Below are positions 11,101-26,100 of a stretch of 64,000 bases of DNA, piece by piece. The stretch spans positions 1-64,000 of the forward strand of contig WNNJ02002024.1 of the NCBI GenBank assembly GCA_012934845.2. The letters run 5' to 3'. The notes under the pieces are model-generated. The model was not told the DNA's origin. It saw only the letters and a list, made by a program, of their open reading frames with translations, and did not search any database. The stretch's first letter is position 1; each line of letters opens with the position of its first letter. This stretch comes from Pomphorhynchus laevis (lineage: Eukaryota > Acanthocephala > Palaeacanthocephala > Echinorhynchida > Pomphorhynchidae). The translations under genes were made by a program, and so were the position numbers.

Positions 11101-14100
11101 TCGAAATTAGCTTATCTTACTAGAGAGCAACACTTGCCGTTAATTTTGCAAAGACCTTTATCCTTAATAGAGACGTCGGCGTTTTGTTTGCGTGTATCGA
11201 ATTGGAATTCGAAACAACTCTTACTGGATCATCAACTCATTGTCGATCACAAAATCCTTCTTTTTCGTCTTCGCTATCACTATGGTTTCTCTTCGTCAAC
11301 CTTGGCTTGGTTATCTTCGTATCTCTCCGATCGATCATTTTCGGTCCATTCTAATTCAATGTGTTATCTTCTATCTTCTCTATTTTGGTGTACCTCAAGG
11401 TTCTGTACTTGACCCTATTCTATTTACGCTTCTTCTTGGAGATTTATTTTGTATAACTAGTAAATTCTGCTTCAGGGTAATGCAGTACGCTGATGACATA
11501 CTTATTTATTCTCATTCGTCTCCTCATTCCCTAAGCCAACTTTTCGTATTCGCATCTAATTGTCTTCGTGCTCTATCAGAACATCTAATTTCTTTGCGCA
11601 TGTCCCTAAATCCTACCAAATCTAAAGTGTTATGGATTTTCCCTCCACTGTTTCTGTTATTCCTCCATCTCTGTATCTTCAGACCACAATTATTCCTGCT
11701 GTAGATAAACTAGTATTTCTAGGTATTCACTTTGACAATAACCTGCATCTCGATCCCTTCATTCGTGATAAAACTAGGTCTTCAAATATTCTTCTCCGTG
11801 ATATTCGTCTCGTCAGAAATTCTCTAGATTTTAGTTCTTGAAAATCTCTTATCTCCTCCCTTCTTTTCCAACGTATTGATTACTGTCTTAGCCTTCTCGT
11901 TTTCTCTTCAAAGTCATCCCTTAAACCTCTTCAACGCCTCATTAACACTGCGGTGCGCATCCTTTTTCGACTTCGTAAATTCGATCATATATCTTCCTAT
12001 TTATCAAAACTTGGATGGCTAAGTATTAAACATCACGTTCGTTTTCGTCTGCTTTGCCTGACTTATCGCCTTCTCCATTGTAATTCTCCATCTTATCTCT
12101 ATCTGCCAACTCTAAGTGAATCTCGATATCTTTCTACTCACCTACGATCATGTGATTCAATTCTGCTACACGTAACTCTTCACTCAACCAACTTCGGCCG
12201 TCGATCCCTATATATCGCTGCTCCTTTCCTTTGGAATTCCTTACCTAATCATCTGCGATCATCATCCTCACTCCAATTTTTCAAAAAGCAACTAAAATCG
12301 ATGCTACTAAATGATTAAGGTTTTTTTATTTTATCTGTTTCGCTGTTGTGGGCTTGCAAGCACACAGTCTGTGTGCATTTGCCACATTAAAAAACTTTCA
12401 ACTTTCAACATAATAAACAACTATATTATAATAATCCGGTTAAACGCAAGCCAAGAAGTCGTGGTGATAAAAGGAATAAGATAAATATATTTATGAACAA
12501 TTAGAAATATTAAAACAACTTTTGATAATAAGCTAAAAGATCTTTATGTAAATATAAGAAGTTTTTCTAAAGATATCATATGTTCAATAAATCAAAAATT
12601 AATTAACGACTATGATAGGCTAAGTTGTATAATAGACAGTTATTGTAATACAAAATACTATAATCGGACAATAAATGTAAATAATAACAATAGAAAATAT
12701 ACATTAACCATAAACTTCATTAATAAATGTATAGATAACATAAATATAGCCGGACTTTTAAATAATTCTAAAAGTAAAGAAATAATAGGATCAGATTTAA
12801 TAAAATATATTCATAAAATAAGCTATAAACTCCTACCACCATTAGGACGAAAAATTTGTAATTATAATAAAGAATTAAAATCAATATGTAACGATAATAT
12901 TAGAAACATAATGGAAACAGAATGCAATTGTAAAAGTCTTAGTTTTGATAAAATAAATGAACATATATGTACCCATAATCTAGAATTAATTGAAAATTGT
13001 GAATTAAGAAAGCTGATATCAAAAGGGTATAAATATAGATTAAATAATAACAACGACAAAAATAAAATTTACAATTCGTTATATAACTTACATGATTACT
13101 TTAGTAAGCTGATTAATAGTGAAAGCACGAATATAGTAGATAACTATACTAGATAATAATATTATTTTATAATAAATAATATATAATAATAAATAATAAC
13201 AAAATAAATAAAAAAACTTATCGGAAAGACGCTAATATTGAAATGATTGAACAGACATTGAAGCAAAAGTTTCTACTTAAAGAACTGCGTGGTAATTGCT
13301 TATGATTATGGTGTAATTAATAATAATCCACAAGGAATAAATTTTCAAAATATAAATACATACGATTTTAGTACGCTTTATACAAATCTAGATTTAGTAG
13401 ATACTAAAGAAGCGTTAGTAAAATTAATTAATCTTATATTCGGAAAAAGATATACATATATATGTTATAATAACTATAACGCCTAGCTAACAAAAATTAA
13501 ACCATCAAATAATTATAAATATATGGATAAAATTGAATTAATAGAATCCTTAAATATTTTGATAAATCAAAATTATTTAAAAGTAGGGACATCTATATTT
13601 AGACAAGTAAAAGGTGTTCCAATGGGTGGTAATAGTAGCCCAATTATAGCTGACTTGTTTTTAAGCTTTATAGAATATGAATTTGTTCATAACTGTGTAA
13701 AAACTAAATCTAAACAATATAAATATATGAAATATATGTGTCGATACATTGATGATATATGTATTTAACTTTAACAATTTTTATTAAATTAGTGAACAAA
13801 TTTATCCAGAAAGTCTTATTCTTAACAAAACCAATATTAATGAGAAGGTGTATATCTAGATATGAACATTAAATTAACATTAACTAAAACTAATATTAAT
13901 TTATATCGTAAAGATGACATATTTTAATTTACAAGCAACATATTTTTGCATGAACATTCATGCATACTATATAATATAAAATATAATACATTAAATAATG
14001 AAATTTTAACAATCGCAACAATTTGTAACGATATTAGCTTTCTTTAAGATCATTTAAATAATTCGGTAGATTCATATTTAATAGATTTTATTAATGTATG

Positions 14101-17100
14101 CATATTTTAAACTAAGTTACTATAAAAATTAAATCAAGCAGAAAATAGAAAAATATTTAAATTAACAAAAATATTGCATAATATCATAATTGAAATATAT
14201 GTTTTACGAAATATAGTTCCCATATTTCGTAATATAGGAACTAACGATAAGAACGATGCTTACGGCGAGCAATGGGAAGAAAGTAAATGCACTGAAGGTG
14301 TTTACATATGCCTTGGCATATTTCAAAGATTACGCAATGAAAGAACTAAATGAACAAACCGGATCGAAATTAACTGACGAAGATTTGAAATGGGTCATTA
14401 CAGTGCCTGCAATTTGGAGACAGCCAGCCAAGGCATTCATGCGTCAGGCAGCATATATGGTATGTACATGTTATATACTTATTTTTCATATTTTATAAAA
14501 ATATATTTTTTTATATTTTGTATTATAATTATATTATTGTACTGCAATACAATATAATATAATATTATTATATGTAATATTTAAATATAAAATATTATGT
14601 TATATAATAATATTATAATCATATATTATAATTAATAAAAACATTTTATAAAGTAATATATTATAAAATTTAATCATATTAATTAGTTATCTATTATAAT
14701 ATAAAAAATTATATCATATCAAATTTCAAAGCATCAAATTATTAAAAAATTATATTTTAACATAAAATTGAATATCCACTAAATTTAGTAAATATATCCA
14801 CTGTTTATGTTACAAAATTTGTGTGCTGTGCTTTTTCCACTTTATATTTAAAGAGAATATCTATAATTTCAAAATATTCACGTTGCTCGCTTAATAAGAC
14901 GACGAGGAACTTTTGAATTGAAATTAATTATATTTCCTAAGCATGCTTCTTTGTAAAAATTATGGAATTATTATATCTACACTATCATTGTGGGGCTAAG
15001 AGTACTTTGACTATCTACTTAAATGTGGCAGACGTGTAGAATTTGAAGTATCTTGCAGGTTGACTTGAGATATTTAGGATATTGGCCATAAGCAAATCTA
15101 CACTCATTTATTAACTTAATAAGTAAGTGATTGGAAAATTAAGTAAAATCAATTCAACCCGATATATCCTTCTGCGTTTGGTAAAGGAATCAGACAAATT
15201 TGAGCGATAGATTATTTTAGCTGACTATTTATTCTGCTACTATTTTTGCTTCTGCAACTTAAAATGCGCCCTTAATATTCAATAAGATAATTTTTTCATA
15301 ATAATTTAAACATTTAAAAAATAAATAAGTCATATTTTTTTAAATAAATCATGTCACAATTTGTGTTGTTAAAAATAAATCATACGTCACAATTTGTTTA
15401 ATAATCAATCATTATAATAAATCAGTCGTTTTTGTGATAATTTGTAAAGGCGGGTATTGCAAGTGTGAATAAACCGGAGCAATTAATAATTGCCCTTGAA
15501 CCTGAAGCAGCATCGATCTATATACGACAATTAAAATCGAATCAACTATTATTTGCAGATTCTTCTCCACACGATATCAATGAAATATTACTGATGTCAA
15601 AAAGTAAGTTTTTGTGCACTAATCAAGTTTTCAATTTATGAAATATTTAATTAATGAAATACAAATTAAATATTAAGATTGCGTTAATTATATTTTTAAT
15701 AAAATTGTCGTCAATTTTAATCTCAGTTCACTTTCAGCATGTTAACATATTGAAATGTGTTTTCATATGTTAAAATGTGAGTGCAAATTGGTAAATGGCT
15801 ATTGATAACATTTAGAGTAAAACGTAAAATGAGCAAATTTAATCAACAGACAAGTACGCAGCACACGGTGACAGAAATGCCAAAATTTAAAAGTAAAAAT
15901 TAACGGAAATGCAAGGATGGAATAGTAAAAGACGAGAGAATATTTATGGACATGACTAAAATATTCAAGTAAATAAGAAAATATCTAAAAGACCATAAAA
16001 CATTATAACACAAGATAAACATAACAATTGAAAACTTAATTTACTAATAAAACATTAGAACAATTCAGTTTAAATAATTTAATTTTAATTAAGTAAAAGT
16101 ATTTGTTATAAATATTAATTAAATTATTAACTTAAAATTACATAAGACACTTCAAATGTTAATAAATTATAAAACTTTACAAATGTGATAAATGTGAGGT
16201 CTGAGTAATTAATAACTTAATTACAAAGTTATTAAATATATTATTTAATATTAAACTTTAGTATTTATATATTTTGTTTAAGCAAAATATTCATGGTTAT
16301 GTTATGCACCGTTATCGACAAATATGTGGCTTCAAATAGAATAAACATTAACTATAATACTTATCAAGAGATTGGAAGTTGTAAATTATTTTTCGACATT
16401 ATTAATTAAATCGACAAATAATTTCGGTGAACTGATTTAGTAATTATTATTCTTTATTATTAATATTTTATCATTTTATCGTGATAATATTATACTAGAT
16501 GTTGAATAAATATTTAATATATACATTTTAGAAAGTTGGAAAGTCAAATATTTAGAATATTATTTATAATTGATCAAATAATAAGCTTTTATAATTAACT
16601 AGATGGCTATCCAAATATCTCAAAATATCTGAAATTGCTCTAAAACAGGGATGTCAAACATACAGTACTAGAGGGATTCGCTATGGCCCGCAATATGGCT
16701 CTGCAGCAAGTCGAATTAAACTTTTTTGCATTAAACGGTTGTAAATCTCATTTATTGTTAATGCAATAAATGTTTCGGCTGTAGAGTGAGGATTTGATCC
16801 GTTCCTTGATTTAGTTAGCGGTTAATGCTTCCTAATTTTTATGTGGTGGGCGGGTTATACGCATCAATTGGGGTTGAATGAAAACGGTCACATATTATTG
16901 ACGTCACCATTTCCACTATGTGGAAGTGATGACATGTCTATCAAACTTGTATAGATCGTAAGTTTGAACTTTTGTAGACATTTTGTTTAATAAATTTGTT
17001 GAACTCGTACACTTAAAATGAACTAATGCACTTGTCGAACGTAAAATATGCCAAGTTTCAGGAATGTAATGATGGAAAACCCCGCTCTTAGACATGGTTG

Positions 17101-20100
17101 TTGTATTCCCGTAAATTTCTAGTAACTTCAAATCGAATTTGAATATATTTGTAAATATAACAAAACGAGGTCTAGGTTCATTTTGTTGAAAATAAAATAA
17201 TTCAAGTCAGTGCGTCATAATTTTGAAACAACTTTATTAAAGATAATTTTCTTAATTTGGAAGGATTGAAAGTTGAAAATTATGTTCAATTGTGATGAAG
17301 AGCTATAGAAAAATAGATATAAAGGTAAAGTGCGGTAGAATAGCGTTTTAATAAATTTCATTTTGATTGAGAAAAATAAAATCATAGCTTGAACAAGATA
17401 TTCTAGAGGTAGCCGAAAATTCCATTCATCTTAAAATCATTTTATTAAATATGCTGGAGCAAATTAGATTAAATTTAAAATTTAACTTAAATTACATGTC
17501 AAATGCCAAAAATAAATACAAATAAAAAATATTTTTCAATGTAGTCAAATTCAGATTAATTTTCCAATTTAGTCAGATTATTTTTGATGATATATGCAAA
17601 CTTAAACAAATAAAATCAATTAATAAAAACATTAAATCAATTTATTACTTAGACAATTATTTACATCATATTGATAATATTTAGTCATTTACACTAGCTT
17701 ACTTACTTTTTAAATTAACAAATACTTGCTATTATCAGTTGTGCGATACATGGTTGTTGATTGTGGAGGCGGCACGGTTGACATTACAGTACATGAGCTT
17801 AATGGAAGCATTGGAACCCTGAAAGAATTGTACAAGGCCACAGGTGGACCATATGGCTCAACAGGTATTCATTTATTTAATATATCAATAATTTCTTTAT
17901 TTATTAATATAGACAAAATGTTTTAATAAAAGTATTAACATATTTGCTTTTGATGATGACCAACTTTGATTATGGGGATTAACGATGCAAATAATTCGAT
18001 AGCATTCCTCAAATACAAATTCTTTTTAGAAACAACACTATCGTAAAGGCATTTCCATTACCATTAAATAAATGATAATACGAGTTAATAAATTTTATTA
18101 ATCTTCTATGCTATAATGTATTATAAAATAATATTTTTTATTATATGATGAAATTATTTATAGAATGGAATCAACGAAACGACAATTTATTAAATAACAA
18201 GGTTAAGTCCAATATTTCAATAGCTGCTGATATCATAGGGAACTATGATGATAGCAGCAGCTATTGAAATATTGAAATGAAACTTTTTATGAAATAAATT
18301 GTCGTTTCTTTGATTCAATTCTATAAATAAATTACAAAAGAAACAAATGTATATTTTCAAAATGATGAAATTATATTACCTTTAATATATTCATAAAAAA
18401 TATATAAGAAAAGTCAAAAATTTAAAATTAAATGAAATAAGGAATATTAAGAATGATTTTGCAATATTTCCACGATTTGAATTTTTAAAATGTGATCTGA
18501 AAATGCAAATAATCAATTTTTAATTTAGAATTTTGGTGCAGGGTATTTATTAGAATTTTATGAATTTTAGATAAATGTTTTGTTTCAGTTTTTGATGATG
18601 CTTATAGCAGCTACAAAATTAAATAAATAATTATATTAATAATTATAATTAATTATTAATAATAATTAATTATAATGCATTAATAAAATTAAAAATTTAT
18701 TGAAAAATTCGTACTTTTTGATCAGAAAAATTAATTCACATAAATTAATTTGATTATGAATGTCATTCGTGCTGAAAGAAACTTAAGATGTAAATTACCG
18801 ACACGAAAAAATAAAACACTTTTTTGAATTTTGGAGCAGGAAAAATAAAACAAGCATTGATTTAAATACTTTGTAGCTGTTATAAGCATCATCAAAAACT
18901 GAAACAAAACGTTTAGTATATTACCTAAATATAATATATTACCCTGCTCCAAAATTCTAAATTAAAAATTGATTATTTGCATTTTCAGATCACATTTTAA
19001 AAATTCAAATCGTGCAAAATAATTTTAAGATCCCTTATTTCATTTAATTTTAAATTTTTGACTTTTCTTATAGCGAAATTAAAATGTTGCCTAGATCAAA
19101 TGTTTAGTGACCTTAGAATTATTAAAATGTTACATACTTTAACACAATTTTGAATGTCTTCGAGGTAGATTATTGTCTTTGCTAGTTCTATATAGATATT
19201 TGCACTACAGATATTCGTTTAAACCGATATCAATTCAATTTATTGTATTGAAACTATACAATAAAAACTTTTTTTTAAACTATCAATTCAATTTATTATA
19301 CTTAATTATATATTGTAAAGGTAATGATTGGCAACTATAGGAGTTGATATAAAACCACCGAATAAAACCACATTGCATTTAGTGAATATTTCAGCGTTCC
19401 ATTAGACAGAGGGAATCAATCCAAATTTGATAGGATAAAGATCCATTCTACGGTGCCCTAATTATCTAGGAATTTTGTAAATTGTACGTGGCCGAAATTT
19501 AGGTTATAAAATATTGTTTAGCTATCGACAACGAATTTGAATGTCTAATAGCAAAGATATTCTCAAGAGAATTCATAGATATATACAAACTGAAAAGACC
19601 CTCCGGATTTGTTGATTTAATGGTTGCGTTTGAGGCTCGCAAACGAACTGCAAATCTTTCAAAGTCAACCTTTCTCAATATAGCCCTTCCATTTTCGTTT
19701 ATTGATTACTACAGAAGTTTTAAGGTAGACAGAAGTTAATTAAGAATAAATAAGATGTTCTAGAATTAAGGGACAAACAGTCGAAAGTGCTTTAAAACGA
19801 TTTAACAACCCTAATTGCAAATGGTCATCGCAAGGAATGTTACGAATCAGCATCGATATGATTTATAGTTTATTCTGTCCAGTATTGATTAAAGTAAAGG
19901 AAGCAATTTCTGAAGTTATCAGTTTGCCTTCAGTATGTCGTAAGTTTCCCACTCAATATTTATTTTATAGCTGATCATTTAACATTTCTCCGTGTTAAAC
20001 AAAATAATCATTTAAAATCATTAATAATCATTTATATATTTACATTTAGATTATATATTTACATTATATATTACATTTATCATTTTATTGATAAATTTAA

Positions 20101-23100
20101 TAATTAAACTATTTTAATTTATATTAATATTTAGACACATCATCAAATCAGCATACTGAGTCGACGTTTTAATATAATTATAAAATAAACAAAACATAAT
20201 AATGCTAAATCAAAATTTAATAATTAAATAATAAAATTAATAATTGTTTTTAGATTTTCTATAATTTAAATCAAGTTAAAATAAAAGATTGAAATTTAAA
20301 TAAAAATATAAAGTATAAGTATATGGTCATATATAGTATATAGACATATAGTGTATAGCCATATAGTATATAGACATATAGTGTATATCCATATAGTATA
20401 TAACCATATAGTATTTAGGAATCTCAGAGAGTGTATATGGCTATACACTATACTCATATAGTGTATAGCCATATAGTATATAGACATATAGTGTATATCC
20501 ATATATTATAAAACCATATAGTATTTAGCAATATAGTATATAGCCATATAGTATATATCCATATAGTATATAACCATATAGTATTTAGCGATATAGTATA
20601 TAGCCATATAGTATATATCCATATAGTATATAACCATATAGTATTTAGGAATCTCAGAGAGTGTATATGGCTATACACTATACTCATATAGTGTATAGCC
20701 ATATAGTATATAGACATATAGTGTATATTCATATAGTATATAACCATATAGTATTTAGCAATATAGTATATAGCCATATAGTATATATCCATATAGTATA
20801 TAACCATATAGTATTTAGCAATATAGTATATAGCCATATAGTATATATCCATATAGTATATAACCATATAGTATATAGCCATATAGTATATAGCCATATA
20901 GTATATAACCATATAGTATCTAGCAATGTAGTATATAGACATATAGTATATAGTCGACTTATAACTCAGTCGACTTATAATTAATGAAATAATTATACAT
21001 AATAATCAAAAACTAATAATTGTTATATAATATTTTATATAATTAAATCACGTTAAAATTTAAAATTGAAATTTAAAATAAAAGTCAATTTTTATGAATT
21101 GACTAATAAATAACATAGGATGTTCACAGTAGTTCATTAGGAACTGCTATGCTATTATTTATACTAATAATAAATAATAAATAATTACATAAAATCTTAT
21201 AGAATTTATATTTGTAAAGTTAAACTAAAAAAGTTTAAATAAAAGTCATTTTTATGAATTGACTAATAATTAAGAGACGATGTATCAGAATAAAGAGTAG
21301 AGGTTATCAGGAGGAACTGCTATGCTATCAGGTTTCGGCCCCTTACTTCCTCTACCCAACATAGCAGCGGGGCCAAATACATGCTAATGATGTATTTCCT
21401 CTGATTAAATGTGATTATATAGTACCTTATTCAAATAAAAAGTATATTATTTATTATTCATCCATTAAATCAAGTTAAAAAAATGAAATTTAAAATAAAC
21501 GTCATTTTTATGAATTGACTAATAAATAACAGACGTTGTATCAGAATAAGAATAAGAGGTCATCAGGAGGAACTGCTATGCTATCAGGTTTCGGCCCCTA
21601 ACTCCTCTACCCAACATAGCAGCGGGGCTAAATACATGCTAATGATGTATTTCCTCTGAAATAACTATATAGTATCTTATTCTAATACAAAGTATATTAT
21701 TTATTATCCATCCATAAAAATTTGCCACTTAAGAGTTTAAATTTATTCTTTATATTATTGTGTTGATTTATATATTTTACTATTTTCTGTTTGATTGTAT
21801 TTTTATAGTAACCTGGTTTTAAATATGTATCTATTAAATTATTTAAATAATTTTGAAGACATATTATATTATAATATGTATTATATTATATTATATATCA
21901 TATTATATTTTAACAATACAAATATATTTAGTCATTGCGATTATGATTTTTTACCACAATCAAAAACTTTAATAATCACTTTATTAAATTATTAAATTAT
22001 AAATTGTGATATTTAATCACAGTGATATATAATTACTTTATAAAGTATCATCAAGATCGACGTGATATAACCTGAATTTAATTAAATTCAGCTATTAGTT
22101 GCCGGCTTATCAAAATATGATTTATGAACTTCAAAAATGATTTCAATTTAAAAGATATTTATATGGAAAATTTTAATATTTAAAAAGTGCTCTATCTCTA
22201 TGACTTACCAAACAAATTCACAATGTGTCAGTTACAAAAGCATTTCAATTTTACATAATCTATAATTCATGAGACAATGGAACTTTAAACAATACTTGTA
22301 TCACATTTATATTGCGAAATAAGTTTATTTCTAAGCTAAATAATATGTGTTGACTTACCACAATGCATTTTACCACCAATTCAGAAAACGTAAAGCGCTG
22401 AAATTTCCACGTTACGCATATCTACGATAAAAATTTATTGTCGGAAATTTTTATGGTTAAGACGTTGTGTGTGACATTTCATATTATGGTATGGAATTCT
22501 ATAGTAAATATAGTGAATTGGGAACTAATGCAGTTTTTTGATGAAATTGTGCTTTATATTGCTTGCTTGAAGGGCATCTCGATAAGATGCACAAATTCAT
22601 CCTTCAATTTACCAGTTAATAATAGTTGCATTTATATTTTTAAATGTCCTTCTTTGCCTTTAGATTGAAATGAGTGTGAAGGTTGACAAAATCAAATTTC
22701 TCGTTAACAGCACTCGTAATTTCTTATAGCTGCATTTTTAAATTTTTATTCCATTTTGAAATAACATGAACAGATTCAAATTAAAAATTTAAATATCCCA
22801 CAATGCTGTGGAGGGTTGTACAATATTTACTTGCCTACTTAAATCATATCAGATCAATTAATATAAAAATCATATATTGACTTCCTTTTGTCTATTAATA
22901 TCGGTCAAACAATAAGTAGTTTTACTGCAAGACGTATACGAACATTGCGATGTCATATGAAAGTTTGCCCATGTATGCCTAAGAATAAAGTACGACCCCT
23001 TATTTTAACTCTTTCTCTTCATAACTTACAAATAGAAAATGTATTTCGGGCATAGTGAATGGGTGCAAACAAGATATGACTGAGGAAGTAACATTAGTCA

Positions 23101-26100
23101 CAACATTAGTTAAGATAATGAATTTAAGCTGTCTATAATGTGATTGTCCACGTTACCTTGGAACTTTACAAATGCAATGTAGTCTGCACTTTATCGCAAG
23201 CGAGCTGTTAGATAAGGCTATAATCGGAATGTTAATACTAAGACGCTTTCGAAATGTGCAGAGTTTATACAAAGTTTATATACCGCTTTTGGCCCTCCTT
23301 TATGTGTTCATAGCGACAGAGGTAATCATTTCTTATCAAATGAATTCTTACAATTTCTCAAGAGTTGGATGTAGCTGAACCTCGCATAAGACTTTATCAT
23401 CCAAGCCGCAACGACATGAAAAATATGAAGTTGTGATTTGGACAATGGTTCAGCTTCGTTTGACTGAAACTAATAAAACCGCTGATCGATCAACGGAATA
23501 GTTGTCGATGATAGTGGCTAACGTCCGTTCGCTCCCTTATCTAGTTGTCAATTATCGCATTCACTATGATCTGATTTTTGACTTTCCTCGCCCCGCAACA
23601 TTAGATCTAATACAGACTGTATTGATAGCATCAATAACTTAAACGTTCGACTTACTGATAGTGTCAACCCTGGAATATTCGCTTATATGAAAAAGACAAA
23701 GCGTATTTGGTAACAAGATCAATTATTTGATTTTGTGAAATTGTCATAATCATCTAACCTTAATAAATACAACTTAAATTCCTCAATTCAGGTAGAATCG
23801 ACAAGCTTTCCTCAAGATGTCTACATCATAGCAAGAGAACATTGAAACGTAAAAAACCGAAATTAGCCAACCAACCCATCACACAAAGTATCTGTTTGTG
23901 GATAACGGCGCTGATAAACGGAAATCTACATAATCGAGCCAAGGGCAACACTAAGATCAAATAGGGAAATAAACGGAATTACCTCGGAAATCGCAGCGCT
24001 ATAGAATACATTTATCTTATCTTATGAACTTTAAATGATAGTGCTGTTTATCTAAAATTGAAATTGGAAATTCGATTTCACTAAAAATTCCATTCACTCT
24101 CTCCTTTGATCAGTTAAATAGTATTTTGCCAATTGATAAAAAAATCTCTATAATTGTTATAAAGTTAAAAACGAGACATCAAAAGTTAAAATATTCTGTT
24201 TAGAATTGTTTTAAAAAGAAAATTTGAATTTGAACATTTGAAAATGGAGCATCCGCATTACCGGGCGTTCTATTTTATAGAATTTTAATCCAAGCAAAAG
24301 AATAAAGGTGTTGCCAGTTAGGTTTGATAAATTTTTACCAATTGACAATTCTTTTTGCAATTTAGTCTTTACAATCGAATTGCTAAACAGCTAAATTAAA
24401 ATAAAAATACATGATCAGTTTAATCGTCTCTACAGGGCAGAAATTCTTCCAGATTATTGCAGTTGCTGCTACATGTAGCTGATAAAATTTTTAAAACCAA
24501 CCCGGACATTTGATAAAACAGTTGTCTGAACATTGAATATAAAAACAAAATAAAATGTATGCTAGCAAATATCTTTGCATATAATTTGTCATTTGGAAGA
24601 ATTAAGTACTCAATCAGCGTGGTGCATTTAATATTTTGCAATGGCTGCGATTAATATGTGCATGCTTCGAAAAATATAGGTTAAGTATACCATTTAGCTT
24701 CACCAAACAAACTTGATTGGATTTATATCCAATAGATATGCTTTGTATATAATATTTGTTACAGAAGAGAACAATAAATTCGCAAATCCGTGTTTTTACA
24801 AAAAGTTAGATTTGAAAGGTATTAAGAACAATACCTTAACAACAAACCGGCAACACCACTATTATCAGCAACACTAAGACAAACGAAACTAAACGATATC
24901 ATAAGCAACATTAAGACCAGCTTTATTTAGTTGCTGACTATACATGAAAAATGAACGTCACGTTGCCACAATCTACTAAAGATTAAATTTACTGCTACCA
25001 TCAAGAAGCAGTTTCATTCTTTCATATCAGTATCAGCTTTTTCGATCGTGTAAATAAAGCAAGTCATGATTAACTGTTCAAATAGACATCCTCATGATAA
25101 TATAACTTTGCAATTTTTATATATTATTATTTTTAAATCAAATAAGCTGAGTCTACGTCTTTAATATAACTCCACGAAGTATTAAACTCAAGTGAAGTTT
25201 AATATAACTTCACTCCACGCTCTAAGCGACCTGGCTATTGGCCATTACCTGGTCTCTTAAACGTGATCAGGTGAAGCAATTTAAATTTTAAAGTGTAAAC
25301 ACCTTGGGATGCAATCTTCTCCCTTTTTTAATATAAAAAAATTCATCAAACTTGTTTGAAAATAAGAAAAAATAATAATAACGTCGTAACTAATAATACA
25401 TAGTTTCAGTATTTCTGACATAGGTAATATTACCGGGAAAACAAAGTTTACAAGTCAATAATAACATGTCAGTAGAACAAATCAAATCAGCTAACTGAGT
25501 CTACGTATTTAATATAATTATAAAATAAACATAACATAATAATGTTAAATAAAAATTTAATAATTAAATAATAAAATTAATAATTGTTATAAGATTTTTT
25601 ATTATTTATATCAAGTTAAAATAAACGATTGAAATTTAAAATAAACGTCATTTTTATGAATTGACTAATTAATAACAGACGTTGTATCAGAATAAGGATT
25701 AGAGATCATCAGGAGGAACTGATATGCTATCAGGTTTCGGCACCTAGCTCTACCCAGCATAGCAGCGGGGCCAAATACATGCTAATGATGTATTTCCTCT
25801 GATTAAATTTTATTATATAGTATCTTATTCTAATACAAAGTATATTATTTATTATTCGTTCATAAAAATATTTCGCTAAACATTTATTTTTTTATATTAA
25901 TTTTAATATTATTGTGTTGATTTATATATTTTACTATTTTCTGTTTAATAATATTTTTATAGTAACCTAGTTTAAATATGTATCTATTAAATTATTCAAA
26001 TGATTTTAAAGAAAACCAATATCGTTACAAATTGTTGCAATTCTTAAAATTTCATTATTTAATGTATTATATTTTATAATATATGGCATCCATGAATGCT

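Larger units (their letters stand above)
20130..22010 (-). mobile_element. Tandem PLE terminal units and RT tail
   Basis: Three units sharing the block TTTTATGAATTGACTAAT and the structured module AGGAACTGCTATGC...CATAGCAGC follow one another (about 20950-21170, shortened; 21171-21460; 21461-21720). They are followed by minus-strand sequence coding the PLE C-terminus (21700-22010). A related unit start is at 20130-20300 (GAGTCGACG...). Head-to-tail terminal repeats of this sort are typical of PLEs. Broken; no complete frame. Confidence 0.7.

Noticed and set aside
16640-17130. hAT-like terminus CAGGGATGTCAAACATAC
   Set aside because: No matching opposite end, target duplication or transposase found.
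20296-20984. Open frames rich in Tyr, Ile and His on both strands
   Set aside because: They are shadows of the 15-bp minisatellite; any stop-free unit gives such frames.
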